NCBI GenBank assembly: GCA_934636655.1
Contig: CAKUAS010000003.1
Location: forward strand, 1-64,000
Source of the DNA: an uncultured Oscillospiraceae bacterium
Lineage (GTDB): Bacteria; Bacillota; Clostridia; Oscillospirales; Oscillospiraceae
DNA: 64,000 nt
Reading direction: 5' to 3'
The notes beneath the pieces were generated by a model. It ran no database searches. It saw nothing but the letters and a program-made list of their open reading frames with translations, and was not told the DNA's origin. The position numbers were made by a program, and so were the translations under genes. The first letter of the stretch is position 1; every line of letters begins with the position of its first letter. Of this stretch, positions 34,406 to 43,020 are shown one piece after another.

Positions 34406-34537
34406 CTATTCGTGCTTTTCGGCGCTTTTTGCTTCAATGATCGCGTCTTTTACGGCTTTTTTGACAACATAATACAACACAATGCCAACAAAAAGGCAAA
34501 TTACCGCGTACATGAGGATGGTCATAATTGCGTCCAT
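34406..34537 (-). CDS. Single-helix membrane miniprotein
   Basis: A 43-residue frame: hydrophobic helix at about residues 3-25 (IMTILMYAVICLFVGIVLYY) then a charged tail (KKAVKDAIIEAKSAEKHE). AAGGAG lies 8 nt before the ATG, and it starts 6 nt after the TetR stop, so it is co-transcribed. Function unknown. Confidence 0.7.
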   Translation of the reverse strand: MDAIMTILMYAVICLFVGIVLYYVVKKAVKDAIIEAKSAEKHE

Positions 34538-34542
34538 AGTTT

Positions 34543-35202
34543 TTACTCCTTATCCTGTTTCTTGAAGGGGTCGAAAGTTGCTTCGGGATCGTCGCGCCTT
34601 ACCGGGCGCATATTGGTGATGAGCATATTTCGCATGCCGGACTTCATAAAGCTCATGATGGACATAAACTCGTTGCCGAGCATGCTTACAAGCTCCTCCT
34701 CGGAAAAATCGCACATGCCGGTGGCGCATTGGACGCTCAGTCCGTAGGTGAAGGTCCAGACGTACTGGAACAGGAAGTGCGCTTCCTCTTCGGTGAGGCC
34801 GTAGTCATTCATGACAAAGTCGATACTCAGGCTCGCTGTGTCGCCCAGTGTGGCAAAGATATCGTCAAAACGGCGCGCCTGAGAGTTTTCCTGCATGAAC
34901 AGGAGATTAAACAGCTTCGGCTGCTCCTTGGCGAAACGCAGCATGAATATGCCGATGGCCTTGAAGGACGGAAAATAGTCCTTTGCACGGGCGACGTACG
35001 CGTCATAGCGTTGCATGGCCGCCTCCCTGACGGCCTGCATGACTTCATCCATGCTTTTAAACACCGTGAATATCGGCCGCGACGAGCTGCCGAGCCTTTC
35101 GCCGAGCTCACGCGCCGTCAGGGCGGAGACACCCTCGCGGCTTACGATATCCAGCGCGGCGCCTACTATTTCTTCTCTTGAGAATTTAGGTTTCGGGGGC
35201 AT
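34543..35202 (-). CDS. TetR/AcrR family regulator
   Basis: A 219-residue regulator: HTH at about 25-50 (SALTARELGERLGSSSRPIF) and an all-helical ligand domain resembling TetR_C_33-type members. Expressed from a consensus promoter at 35267-35295. Just after the -10 box, GTTTT repeats at 35231-35265 could be its operator. It probably controls itself and the miniprotein at 34406; other targets cannot be seen. Confidence 0.88.
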   Translation of the reverse strand: MPPKPKFSREEIVGAALDIVSREGVSALTARELGERLGSSSRPIFTVFKSMDEVMQAVREAAMQRYDAYVARAKDYFPSFKAIGIFMLRFAKEQPKLFNLLFMQENSQARRFDDIFATLGDTASLSIDFVMNDYGLTEEEAHFLFQYVWTFTYGLSVQCATGMCDFSEEELVSMLGNEFMSIMSFMKSGMRNMLITNMRPVRRDDPEATFDPFKKQDKE

Positions 35203-35266
35203 AGGGCACCTCTCCTTAAACTGAAACCATTGTTTTAAAACTTACGTTTTGTAACGAGTGTTTTAG

Positions 35267-35295
35267 ATTATAAACATGACATGGTAATTTGTCAA
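35267..35295 (-). promoter_or_regulatory. Consensus promoter of the TetR gene
   Basis: Minus strand TTGACA, 17-bp spacer, TATAAT: a full match to the sigma-A consensus. Confidence 0.75.
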
Positions 35296-35338
35296 TAGTA
35301 TATTTGCACAAAACGACAATTTTTTCACATTATGCATC

Positions 35339-35368
35339 AAAAAAGACATGCATCCGAAAATGCATGTC
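35339..35368 (-). terminator. Terminator of the decarboxylase operon
   Basis: GACATGCAT-loop-ATGCATGTC stem; on the minus strand it is followed by six T. Confidence 0.85.
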
Positions 35369-35384
35369 CTTGCAAATGCTTTTA

Positions 35385-36608
35385 TCAGCCGCCGAATACG
35401 GAAAGCAGGAAGCCTGCCGCGATAGCAGAGCCGATGACGCCTGCGACGTTGGGACCCATTGCGTGCATGAGCAGGAAGTTTGTTTTGTTGTACTTTCTGC
35501 CGACGTCCTGGGAAACGCGCGCGGCCATGGGAACTGCGGAAACGCCCGCCGAGCCGATGAGGGGATTGATCTTTTTGCCGGAGGCGTAGTACATGACGAC
35601 GCCGCCGAGCAGACCGCCGATGGTGGAGATGGCGAATGCGCACAGACCGAGGATGATTATCTTGATCGTTGCGCCGCTCAGGAAGTTCTGAGCTACCATC
35701 GTCGCGCCGACGGAGGTGGCCAGGAAGATGGTGACTATGTTCATCAGAGCGTTCTGCGCGGTGTCCGACAGACGGTCGGTCACGCCGCACTCGCGGAAGA
35801 GGTTGCCGAGCATCAAACAGCCGACCAGGGGAGCGGTCGAGGGGAGGAGAAGGATGACGAAGGTCGCAACGACGATCGGGAAGACGATCTTCTCGGTCTT
35901 GGAGACCTCGCGCGCCTGCTCCATCTTTACCTCGCGCATCTCTTTGGTCGTGCATAGCTTCATAAGAGGCGGCTGGATGAGCGGTATGAGCGCCATGTAG
36001 GAATACGCCGCAATTGCGATAGGCCCTAAAAGATGCGGAGCAAGCTTCGTCGTCAGGAATATAGCGGTCGGGCCGTCGGCGCCGCCGATGATGCCGATGG
36101 ATGCGCCCTCGGGACCTGTGAAGCCAAGTGCGATAGCACCGAGGAAGGCCACGAAAACGCCGAGCTGAGCCGAAGCGCCCATGAGCAGGCTCTTGGGGTT
36201 GGCAAGCAGCGGGCCGAAGTCGGTCATCGCGCCGACGCCGAGGAAGATAAGCGAGGGATAGATACCGGCCTTTACGCCGATGTAGAAGAAGTCAAGCAGT
36301 CCGGCGTTCGACATTACATGGCCGTAGCTGTGATAATAGGGGCTTGCCTCATCCAGGAAGGCCTCCCACAGCTCGGGGTGATACAGTGCGTTCTCGCCCA
36401 TGCCGATGAAGTAGCTGAGGTTTGTCAGCAGACAGCCGAAGGCTATGCCGCACAGCAGCAGGGGCTCGAACTTTTTGACTATGCCGAGGTACAGAAGTAC
36501 AAAGGCAATGATTATCATAATGAGGTTTTTCCAGCCGCCGTCGGTGACGAAGAACGCGGCAAAGCCGGATTCCATCGCAAGCTTTTGGAGAGTACCCAGA
36601 ATGTCCAT
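35385..36608 (-). CDS. oadB: Na+-translocating decarboxylase beta subunit
   Basis: A 407-residue membrane protein of the OadB/GcdB family with about 10-11 helices. Conserved GIIGGADGPTAIF near residue 195 and the helix after it carry the Na+ and carboxybiotin site. It decarboxylates carboxybiotin and pumps Na+ outwards. Last gene of the operon. Confidence 0.95.
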   Translation of the reverse strand: MDILGTLQKLAMESGFAAFFVTDGGWKNLIMIIIAFVLLYLGIVKKFEPLLLCGIAFGCLLTNLSYFIGMGENALYHPELWEAFLDEASPYYHSYGHVMSNAGLLDFFYIGVKAGIYPSLIFLGVGAMTDFGPLLANPKSLLMGASAQLGVFVAFLGAIALGFTGPEGASIGIIGGADGPTAIFLTTKLAPHLLGPIAIAAYSYMALIPLIQPPLMKLCTTKEMREVKMEQAREVSKTEKIVFPIVVATFVILLLPSTAPLVGCLMLGNLFRECGVTDRLSDTAQNALMNIVTIFLATSVGATMVAQNFLSGATIKIIILGLCAFAISTIGGLLGGVVMYYASGKKINPLIGSAGVSAVPMAARVSQDVGRKYNKTNFLLMHAMGPNVAGVIGSAIAAGFLLSVFGG

Positions 36609-36619
36609 CCGTTACCTCC

Positions 36620-37024
36620 TTATGCTATGACAACAAGAGGAGCACCGGTCTCGACTACTGCGCCCTTGGCCGTGACGATCTGAGCGACGGTGCCGGACTT
36701 GGTTGCGACGATCTCGTTTTCCATTTTCATGGCCTCGAGGACGAGGAGCACGTCGCCCTCGTTGACCTTCTGGCCCTGAGCTACATTTATCTTGAGGATG
36801 TTGCCGGGCATGGGGCTCTTTACGACCTCACCGGCGGCGAGAGCCGCGCCAGCGGGAGCGGTGGGAGCTGCGGCCACGGGGGCTGCTGCCGGAGCGGGAG
36901 CTGCTGCGGCAACGGGTGCGGGTGCTGCGGGAGCGTAGGCCTCGTATTCGTCGATGAGCATTGCCTTGCCCTCTTCGACCTCGACCTCGTAAGTTCTGTT
37001 ATTTAAAGTTACCTTATACTTCAT
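36620..37024 (-). CDS. Biotin carrier protein of the decarboxylase
   Basis: A 134-residue protein: N-terminal KYKVTLNNRTYEVEVEEG, an Ala/Pro linker at about 30-62, and a biotinyl domain with EAMKMEN (lysine biotinylated). It carries carboxybiotin from the alpha to the beta subunit. Its start overlaps the gamma gene by 11 bases. Confidence 0.95.
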   Translation of the reverse strand: MKYKVTLNNRTYEVEVEEGKAMLIDEYEAYAPAAPAPVAAAAPAPAAAPVAAAPTAPAGAALAAGEVVKSPMPGNILKINVAQGQKVNEGDVLLVLEAMKMENEIVATKSGTVAQIVTAKGAVVETGAPLVVIA

Positions 37025-37370
37025 CTTCCTTGACCTCCTTGATGGAAATAAAACGGAGCTCGTTAATGGGCTTGCCGAGAGAGTCGGCGACGATGGCCAT
37101 TATCATTGCCGCGTCTTTGGGATCGGTGTCGTAAAGCTTCAGCTCGCCCGCGGAGCCGGGAGCTGCCGGAGCCTCGGGAGCGGGTGCGGCGGGCTCGGCA
37201 GCGGCAGGTGCTGCTGCTTTAGCCTTGGCCTTGGCTGCCTGAGCTACCATGATCTTGCCCATTATCATAACGACGACCATCAGAAGAACGAGGCCGAAGA
37301 AAACGACAAGATAGCCCAGAAGCGCCGTCAGCGCGGCGTCGCCGAAGGAAATGTTAATTAGATCAGTCAT
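37014..37370 (-). CDS. oadG: Decarboxylase gamma subunit (OadG)
   Basis: A 118-residue single-helix protein: hydrophobic segment at about 14-38 followed by an Ala/Pro linker and a small soluble C-terminal domain (MIMAIVADSLGKPINELRFI). OadG assembles the complex and in some members binds zinc. Confidence 0.88.
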   Translation of the reverse strand: MTDLINISFGDAALTALLGYLVVFFGLVLLMVVVMIMGKIMVAQAAKAKAKAAAPAAAEPAAPAPEAPAAPGSAGELKLYDTDPKDAAMIMAIVADSLGKPINELRFISIKEVKEDEV

Positions 37371-37383
37371 AATCTAAACCTCC

Positions 37384-38766
37384 TCAGGCTTCGGTGATGG
37401 TGTAGCGAACGACCTTTTCCTCAGCCTCGCGGCGCTTTTCAAAGAAATTCTCCGCGACCTGGGGGAATGCAATGTAGCTGAGGACATCCTCTTCGCACTT
37501 TGCGGTGTCTCCGAGATGCTCGGCGGCTTTCTCATAGGTGTCAGTCGGAAGAGTGTCGGCATAGCGGCCCTCAATGGGCTTTTCGCCGTTCAAGATCTTG
37601 GCGCGGACAGCTTCGTCGATAGGAGCGGGAGTCCTGCCGTATTCGCCGCGGCAGTAGGCCTTTATCTCGGCGCCGACGTTTTTGTAGCGCTCGCCCGCGA
37701 GCACGTTCTGGACCGCCTGCGAGCCGACGAGCTGGCTGGTCGGGGTAACGAGCGGAGGATAGCCCATGTCCTTGCGCACACGCGGAGTCTCGATAAGAGC
37801 CTCATCGAACTTGTCCAGCGCGTTCATCATCTTCAGCTGGCTGAGCAGGTTCGAGAGCATGCCGCCGGGTATCTGATAGGTCAGGCACTGGGTATCGGTG
37901 CTCATGGAGATGGGGTTTAGAGTGCCGTCGGCGAGGTAATCGTTGCGGATGGGTTTGAAGAAATTCGCCATCTCAATGAGTATCTTTTCGTCGAGCTGTA
38001 CGTCATAGCCGAGCTCCTTGAGCGCGTAGTACAGAGTCTCTGTAGCGGGCTGCGAGGTGCCGCCGGAGAAGGGGGATATAGCGGTGTCGATAACATCTGC
38101 ACCGGCTTCGATGCCCTTGAGGTAGGTCATGAATGCAAGACCCGTGGTGCAGTGAGTGTGCAGAACGACGGGCAGGTCGACGGCGTCCTTTATGCCGGAA
38201 ACGAGGTCGTATGCGTTCTGCGGAGTCATGATACCGGCCATGTCCTTGATGCAGATGGAGCTTACGCCCATTTTTTCGAGCTCTTTTACCATCTCGACGA
38301 ACTTTGCGATCGTGTGTACGGGGCTGGTGGTGTAGGAGATCGTGCCGGAGGCCATTGCGCCTTGCTTGACGGTCTCCTCAACGGCGACCTTGAGGTTGTC
38401 GGTATCGTTGAGAGCGTCGAATATACGGATGATGTCGATGCCGTTTTTGACCGATGCGCGCACGAAGCGGCGCACGACATCGTCGGGATAATGCTTGTAG
38501 CCGAGGATGTTCTGACCGCGCAGAAGCATCTGGAGCTTGGTGTTGGGCATTTTTGCGCGGATCTTGCGCAGGCGCTCCCACGGATCTTCGTTCAGAAAGC
38601 GCAGGCAGACATCGAAGGTCGCGCCGCCCCAGCATTCAACGGAGTAGAATCCGGCCTTGTCCATCTTTTCGAGGATGGGCTCAAACTTGTCGTAGGGAAG
38701 CCTTGTAGCGATAAGTGACTGATTCGCGTCACGAAGCACGGTTTCCGTAAACTGTACTTTCTTCAT
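37384..38766 (-). CDS. oadA: Oxaloacetate decarboxylase alpha subunit (carboxyltransferase)
   Basis: A 460-residue enzyme without its own biotin domain, which is supplied by the separate carrier. TIM barrel with RDANQSLIATR near the N-terminus, the catalytic-lysine region ICIKDMAGIMTP, and HTHCTTGLAFM for the metal, then the PYC_OADA conserved domain to residue about 430. It transfers the carboxyl group of oxaloacetate to biotin. First gene of the operon alpha-gamma-biotin-beta. Confidence 0.95.
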   Translation of the reverse strand: MKKVQFTETVLRDANQSLIATRLPYDKFEPILEKMDKAGFYSVECWGGATFDVCLRFLNEDPWERLRKIRAKMPNTKLQMLLRGQNILGYKHYPDDVVRRFVRASVKNGIDIIRIFDALNDTDNLKVAVEETVKQGAMASGTISYTTSPVHTIAKFVEMVKELEKMGVSSICIKDMAGIMTPQNAYDLVSGIKDAVDLPVVLHTHCTTGLAFMTYLKGIEAGADVIDTAISPFSGGTSQPATETLYYALKELGYDVQLDEKILIEMANFFKPIRNDYLADGTLNPISMSTDTQCLTYQIPGGMLSNLLSQLKMMNALDKFDEALIETPRVRKDMGYPPLVTPTSQLVGSQAVQNVLAGERYKNVGAEIKAYCRGEYGRTPAPIDEAVRAKILNGEKPIEGRYADTLPTDTYEKAAEHLGDTAKCEEDVLSYIAFPQVAENFFEKRREAEEKVVRYTITEA

Positions 38767-38892
38767 TTTTTCCTCCCAGATTTCAAATTTTCACCTGCAC
38801 GGCAGGCTAACATTATAACATCGTATATTATAAACTAAATTTTCGGTAAATTCTACTCTTATCTTCGGCAATTTTATCACAATCAAAGCGAG

Positions 38893-38922
38893 AAAAAACA
38901 GGCAGCCGAAGCTGCCTGTTTT
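38893..38922 (-). terminator. Intrinsic terminator
   Basis: AACAGGCAGC-CGAA-GCTGCCTGTT stem; on the minus strand a T-run follows, ending the PBP/miniprotein transcript. Confidence 0.85.
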
Positions 38923-38935
38923 CTGAATGTTTTGC

Positions 38936-39220
38936 TTATTTTGTTGCCAATGCTCTGTCGAGCCAGACGCTTGCCACGTCCATAGCCGCCCAGAAGCCGT
39001 CCTTCTCGCTTTTCTTGACGATGCGGTCGCGGGATTTGACGGAGGGATCGGTGAGCTGGAGCTGGACGGATACCTTGGTGGCAACGTCGAGATCCTTGAC
39101 CTTTTTCGTGTCCATTATCTGAAGCATGATGACGTATTTATCTGTCATGCTGCCGTAGTAGACTATATTTCCTGCACGCTGCAGGGGATGACCTTTGTAT
39201 TCAAGCGGTTTGTTTGCCAA
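38936..39220 (-). CDS. Small conserved soluble protein of unknown function
   Basis: A 94-residue protein starting from TTG at 39218-39220, chosen because AAGGAGG lies 7 nt upstream. It looks alpha/beta, with YKGHPLQRAGNIVYYGSMTD and KYVIMLQIMDTKKVKDLDVA, and a basic middle. I do not recognise the family. It follows the PBP gene by 22 nt and probably shares its transcript. Confidence 0.75.
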   Translation of the reverse strand: MANKPLEYKGHPLQRAGNIVYYGSMTDKYVIMLQIMDTKKVKDLDVATKVSVQLQLTDPSVKSRDRIVKKSEKDGFWAAMDVASVWLDRALATK

Positions 39221-39242
39221 TGTGATTCCTCCTTGTCTGTAA

Positions 39243-41378
39243 TCAGAAGAGGTCGCGGAAGTTTGCGAAGATATCGTCGACGGTGCCGCCGTTGTTATCC
39301 TCGTTATTCTTTTTCTCCTCTTCCTCCTGCTTCTTCTTTTCCTCCTCTTCCTTCTGCTTTTTCTCCTCCTCGGTCAGCGCCTGCTCCTCAAGTTCCTCGC
39401 GTGAACCGAAGATGCCGGTCGGCGAGCCGCCGTAGGAGATGTTGAATTCCTTGCGCGGAAGATCGGAGTGGACGGCGGACATGACTTTCTGCCATATCTG
39501 CGTCGCGGGGTTTCCTGAGAAAGACATACGCTCGGGCGTGTCGTAACCTGTCCAGACTGCGCAGGTGTAATACGGAGTGTATCCGCAGAACCAGCGGTCG
39601 CGATTTGAGGTGGTCGTACCGGTCTTGCCGGCGACGGGCATGTTGCTCAGGCGCGATTCACTGCCGGTGCCGTAGGTCGCGGCGTTGTTGAGCATGTAGG
39701 TCATGGTGCGCGCGGTATCCTGCGAAAAGGCCTGAATGGTCTGAGGCTGATTATCGAGGATGATCTTGCCCGTGCGGTCCTTGACCATGGTGTAGGTTCT
39801 TGAATAAGTGAAAACGCCGTCGTTCGCAAGGGCTGTGTAGGCCTGTGCCATTTCGCGCACGGTGATGCCGTAGTGCGGCTCGCCGAGAGCCATTGCCGCA
39901 TAGTCCGCGTCGGAGTCTATAAGGCTCTCAACGCCGAGACGCGAGCGCAGGAACTCGAGGGAAGCCGACGGAGTCAGCTTATCCATTATCTGCGCGGCTA
40001 CGGTGTTCTTCGATTTTTGAAGTGCCGTAGTTATCGTGATTATGCCGTCGTAGGTGTTCGGCGAGTTCTTCGGATACCATGAGGTGTGCGCGAGCTGAAC
40101 GTGCGTCTCGTCCGCGTCGAGAACCAGTGTCGAGGGGCTTATGAGACCGTATTCAACAGCCGGGCCGTAGACCGCGATGGGCTTTATCGAAGATCCGGGC
40201 GGGCGCGTGGTGCCGGTGGCTCTGTTCAGACCGTAGCTGATGGTTTTTTCGCCCGTGCCGCCGCACAGAGCCTTGATCTCGCCGGTCGTCTGGTCGATGA
40301 TGACAATGGCGCTCTGAAGCTGTGATTTTGTGCCGCTGTAGGACTTGGGCAGCTCGTCAAGATTTGTGTATATCGCGTCGACCTTGGCCTGGATATCCTT
40401 ATCTATGCAGGCGTAGATCTCATAGCCCGCGTTGTGCACAAGCTGGCTTGCCGCGTTGCGGCTGATGCCCTTTGCCTCGGCAAGATCGGTGATAACGTCG
40501 GAAATGACGACCTCTTCATAGTAGGAATAGGTCGAAGAGCTGGGCGCGTTCTCGCCGCGGACAAATTCGAGCTCTTGACTCTTAGCCTCTTCGTATTCTG
40601 ACTTGTTGAGGTAGCCCTGCTTATACATCTCGCGCAGGACATTTTCCTGACGCTCCTTGTTGTTCTCAACGCTGTAGAACGGGTCGTAATATGTCGGCAG
40701 GTTCGTTATTCCGACGATGGATGCAGCTTCCGCAACCGTAAGATCCTTGGCATCCTTACCGAAATAGGTCTGCGCCGCCGTCTGAACACCGTAGCAGCCC
40801 TCGCCGAAATAAACGGCGTTGAGATAATACTCGAGGATCTCGTCCTTGTCGTAATTCTTCTCAAGGTCGAGCGCCTGGAATATCTCCAAGAGCTTGCGCT
40901 GAACGGTTATATCATCCTGCTGGGTGAGGTTCTTTATAAGCTGCTGAGTTATCGTCGAGCCGCCGAAGGTCGAGCCGCCGGTGAACATGTTAAGCGCCGC
41001 GTGCGCCGTTCTGAACCAGTCGACGCCTTTGTGAGTGTAAAAGCGCTTGTCCTCGATGGCGACGAGTGCGTCCTTCATGTACTGGGGTATCTGGTCGCCG
41101 TCGACCCAAATGCGGTTTTCGCTGCTTTTGACGGTCGTCAGCTTTTTATAATCCCCGTTTGAATCCTGATAATAGATAATGCTCGACTGGTTGAGTGTGA
41201 AGTCATTAAGATCCAGATCGAGGCTCGGCGTGATGCAGGTCTTCACGTAAAACGCGAAGATACACACGAAAATGAGACCCGTGACAACGCCGATGAGCAG
41301 GATCGTTCCGATCACGCCCAAAACGCGTCCGGCTTTGCCGCTGCGCTTTTCGGCCGCGGGCTCTCTTGCAATATCCAT
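39243..41378 (-). CDS. Class A penicillin-binding protein (PBP1a type)
   Basis: A 711-residue bifunctional peptidoglycan synthase. A cytoplasmic tail and one helix (about 22-48) precede the glycosyltransferase domain (about 75-250: EDKRFYTHKGVDWFRTAHAA, GGSTITQQLIKNL, EYYLNAVYFGEGCYGVQ). The transpeptidase follows with SSIK (GSSIKPIAVY), SKN (KSKNTVAAQ) and KTGTT. An acidic/lysine repeat tail rich in EEEKKKQ lies near 655-690. ATG at 41378 has AGGAGG 10 nt upstream. Confidence 0.94.
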   Translation of the reverse strand: MDIAREPAAEKRSGKAGRVLGVIGTILLIGVVTGLIFVCIFAFYVKTCITPSLDLDLNDFTLNQSSIIYYQDSNGDYKKLTTVKSSENRIWVDGDQIPQYMKDALVAIEDKRFYTHKGVDWFRTAHAALNMFTGGSTFGGSTITQQLIKNLTQQDDITVQRKLLEIFQALDLEKNYDKDEILEYYLNAVYFGEGCYGVQTAAQTYFGKDAKDLTVAEAASIVGITNLPTYYDPFYSVENNKERQENVLREMYKQGYLNKSEYEEAKSQELEFVRGENAPSSSTYSYYEEVVISDVITDLAEAKGISRNAASQLVHNAGYEIYACIDKDIQAKVDAIYTNLDELPKSYSGTKSQLQSAIVIIDQTTGEIKALCGGTGEKTISYGLNRATGTTRPPGSSIKPIAVYGPAVEYGLISPSTLVLDADETHVQLAHTSWYPKNSPNTYDGIITITTALQKSKNTVAAQIMDKLTPSASLEFLRSRLGVESLIDSDADYAAMALGEPHYGITVREMAQAYTALANDGVFTYSRTYTMVKDRTGKIILDNQPQTIQAFSQDTARTMTYMLNNAATYGTGSESRLSNMPVAGKTGTTTSNRDRWFCGYTPYYTCAVWTGYDTPERMSFSGNPATQIWQKVMSAVHSDLPRKEFNISYGGSPTGIFGSREELEEQALTEEEKKQKEEEEKKKQEEEEKKNNEDNNGGTVDDIFANFRDLF

Positions 41379-41583
41379 TCCGGTCAACACCTCCTTGCGA
41401 GTGTTATGTGTCAAAACTGAGTAAACGCCGTAATATATGTAGAAGGCGCAATAATCTAATTTTATCTGAATTATTATTATATCATGTTATGTCAAGCAGA
41501 CGTGGATAATTTGTAAAGTTTTGCGTATGGCTGATTTGTTTTTGTCATATATGGCAATAATGAGAAAAAGGAGAGTGAAGCGC

Positions 41584-41916
41584 ATGAAAAATACATTTAA
41601 AAAGCTGACGCTGTGCGTTTTCGCGGCGGCAGCGGTTATAATGAGCAGTGCCGCAGTAAAAAGTATAAGCGATACGGGCGAGAATAATGCGCCGGGGCAA
41701 AATGTCAGTCTGGCGGCGGCAAACAAGACCTCTTATTGCCTGCGTGACTGGCAGGGCTATATCGCCGTGTTTGAGGGAGATAAGGAAACGCCGTCGACTA
41801 TGACGGATATCCCGACCGAAACACTCAATAAGGTCGACAGAGAGAAGCTCAAAAGCGGCATTGAGGCCGCCACCCGAGAAGAGCTGCTGTCACTGTTGGA
41901 AGATCTGAGCTCATAG
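41584..41916 (+). CDS. Exported protein with BofC-like C-terminal domain
   Basis: A 110-residue protein with a signal-like N-terminus (KKLTLCVFAAAAVIMSSAAV at about 6-25). The C-terminal half (YCLRDWQGYIAVFEGDKE, VDREKLKSGIEAATREELLS, LLEDLSS) matches the BofC C-terminal domain pattern. BofC controls SpoIVB signalling in Bacillus forespores; clostridial short forms have no proven role. AAGGAGAG precedes the ATG at 41584. Confidence 0.78.
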   Translation: MKNTFKKLTLCVFAAAAVIMSSAAVKSISDTGENNAPGQNVSLAAANKTSYCLRDWQGYIAVFEGDKETPSTMTDIPTETLNKVDREKLKSGIEAATREELLSLLEDLSS

Positions 41917-41977
41917 CTATTGATTTATTGGCCTGTGTAGGGTAAAATAAAAACACAACAACACAGGAGGAATCACC

Positions 41978-42265
41978 ATGAGCGAAGATTTCGGCAATGA
42001 TTTTATCACTATAATAGATGACGACGGCAACGAGTTCAACCTTGAGCTGCTCGACACGATAGACTATAACGGCGAGACGTTTTCCGCGTTCCTGCCGGCG
42101 GATATGGACGAGGACGATCCCGATTACGGCCTTATCCTGCTGAGCGTTACCGAGGATGAAAACGGCGACGAGCTGTTCGAGTCCATCGACGACGACGCAA
42201 AGCTCGAAGAGGTGCACAATATGTTCATGACCATCTTTGAGGCCGAGGAAGGCGACGAGGAGTAA
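41978..42265 (+). CDS. DUF1292 family acidic protein
   Basis: A 95-residue very acidic protein: FITIIDDDGNEFNLELLDTI, a YGLILLSVTEDENG core and an EEGDEE tail, the DUF1292 pattern found throughout Firmicutes. Function unknown. The ribosome site GGAGG is part of ACACAGG, which can pair with CCTGTGT about 25 nt upstream. Confidence 0.88.
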   Translation: MSEDFGNDFITIIDDDGNEFNLELLDTIDYNGETFSAFLPADMDEDDPDYGLILLSVTEDENGDELFESIDDDAKLEEVHNMFMTIFEAEEGDEE

Positions 42266-42357
42266 GACGAAGAATATACTCATATGTTCCGTAAAAGCGG
42301 AGTATGATGAATTAAAGAAGAACATTATCCCTGCCGTGTTCGCGGTGTCATATTGAC

Positions 42358-42556
42358 TTAGGGTTCGTTAAACCCACATTTTTAATAAGGGATGCCGATT
42401 TGAATCTGCGGATTGCAGGCCTCCCGGCCCTCGGGTCGGACGTTGGAAGCAGAGAAACAGAGCTTAGGCGACCCACCTGCTACTTTGTGCAGGTTATAAC
42501 CGAACCCCAACGGCACGGCGGGGATTCCCGATGAGAAATCATCGGGATTTTTTATA
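42358..42556 (+). ncRNA. ssrS: 6S RNA (SsrS), probable
   Basis: A non-coding, highly structured stretch. GGGTTCGTTA (42361-42370) closes with TAACCGAACCC (42498-42507). The apical part folds as CCGGCCC-TC-GGGTCGG within CTGC/GCAG. Between them is a large bubble whose 3' side holds a small hairpin ACCTGC/GCAGGT (42475-42494), a hallmark of Firmicute 6S RNA, which mimics an open promoter and binds sigma-A RNA polymerase. The conserved GGCGACCCACCTGC and AACGGCACGGCGGGG blocks fit my memory of clostridial 6S. It ends in an intrinsic terminator TCCCGATGA-GAAA-TCATCGGGA plus T-run (42526-42556). 42266-42357 holds nothing else I can name. Confidence 0.72.
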
Positions 42557-42607
42557 TACCTCTGCGGCAACATTTGAGCAAATAATTTAATATAGAAGAA
42601 AAAACAT

Positions 42608-42663
42608 GCAGTCGAAAAAATTTTTCGGCTGCAAATTTTTTCGCTTGTACGCAAACGTACAAG
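42608..42663 (+). promoter_or_regulatory. Tandem hairpins before the capsid cluster
   Basis: A stem GCAGTCGAAAAA / TTTTTCGGCTGC followed by a T-run is terminator-like, and immediately after it CTTGTACG-CAAA-CGTACAAG is a perfect 8-bp hairpin. No good sigma-A promoter is visible before the first capsid-cluster gene. Possible roles are insulation from 6S RNA transcription or a DNA packaging/regulatory site. Confidence 0.5.
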
Positions 42664-42702
42664 TTTGGCCCGAAAACAGCCTATGGGTGAGAGGTGATTT
42701 TT

Positions 42703-43020
42703 ATGAATAAGAAAAGATCCGTCAATGCGGATAAGCTTCTCGAAAGGCTTGCGGTGTCTTCGCCGAACGACGCCGTGAAGCTGCTTTATCTCAGCGCAGA
42801 GGATGTGTCCGAGCTCGAGGGGCTCGATCTTTCACTGCTGAGCGAAATAAAACGCGGTCCGAAAGGGGATGTGGAACTGAAGTTTGTAAACAAGCTTGCG
42901 ATCATAAGAGAGCTTATAGAGCTCAACGCCGCGGCGCAGTCAGCTGCCGGAGGAGGCTTCTATGCCGCGCTGGACAAGTCGGCAAAACTTTTGGAGGGCG
43001 AGAGGGAAAATGACGTTTGA
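42703..43020 (+). CDS. Putative terminase small subunit
   Basis: A 105-residue protein (MNKKRSVNADKLLERLAVSS...) mostly helical, with LELNAAAQSAAGGGFYAAL-like C-terminus. Identity rests on its place directly before the large terminase and on size; the usual HTH is not clear. GAGGTGA precedes the ATG. Overlaps the next gene by 11 bases. Confidence 0.6.
   Translation: MNKKRSVNADKLLERLAVSSPNDAVKLLYLSAEDVSELEGLDLSLLSEIKRGPKGDVELKFVNKLAIIRELIELNAAAQSAAGGGFYAALDKSAKLLEGERENDV

Noticed and set aside
42358..42556. SRP RNA or tmRNA
   Set aside because: The GGACGTTGGAAGCAG stretch recalls the SRP domain IV loop but the required GNRA and symmetric loop are absent, and there is no tRNA-like domain for tmRNA; the bubble with 3' hairpin fits 6S RNA.
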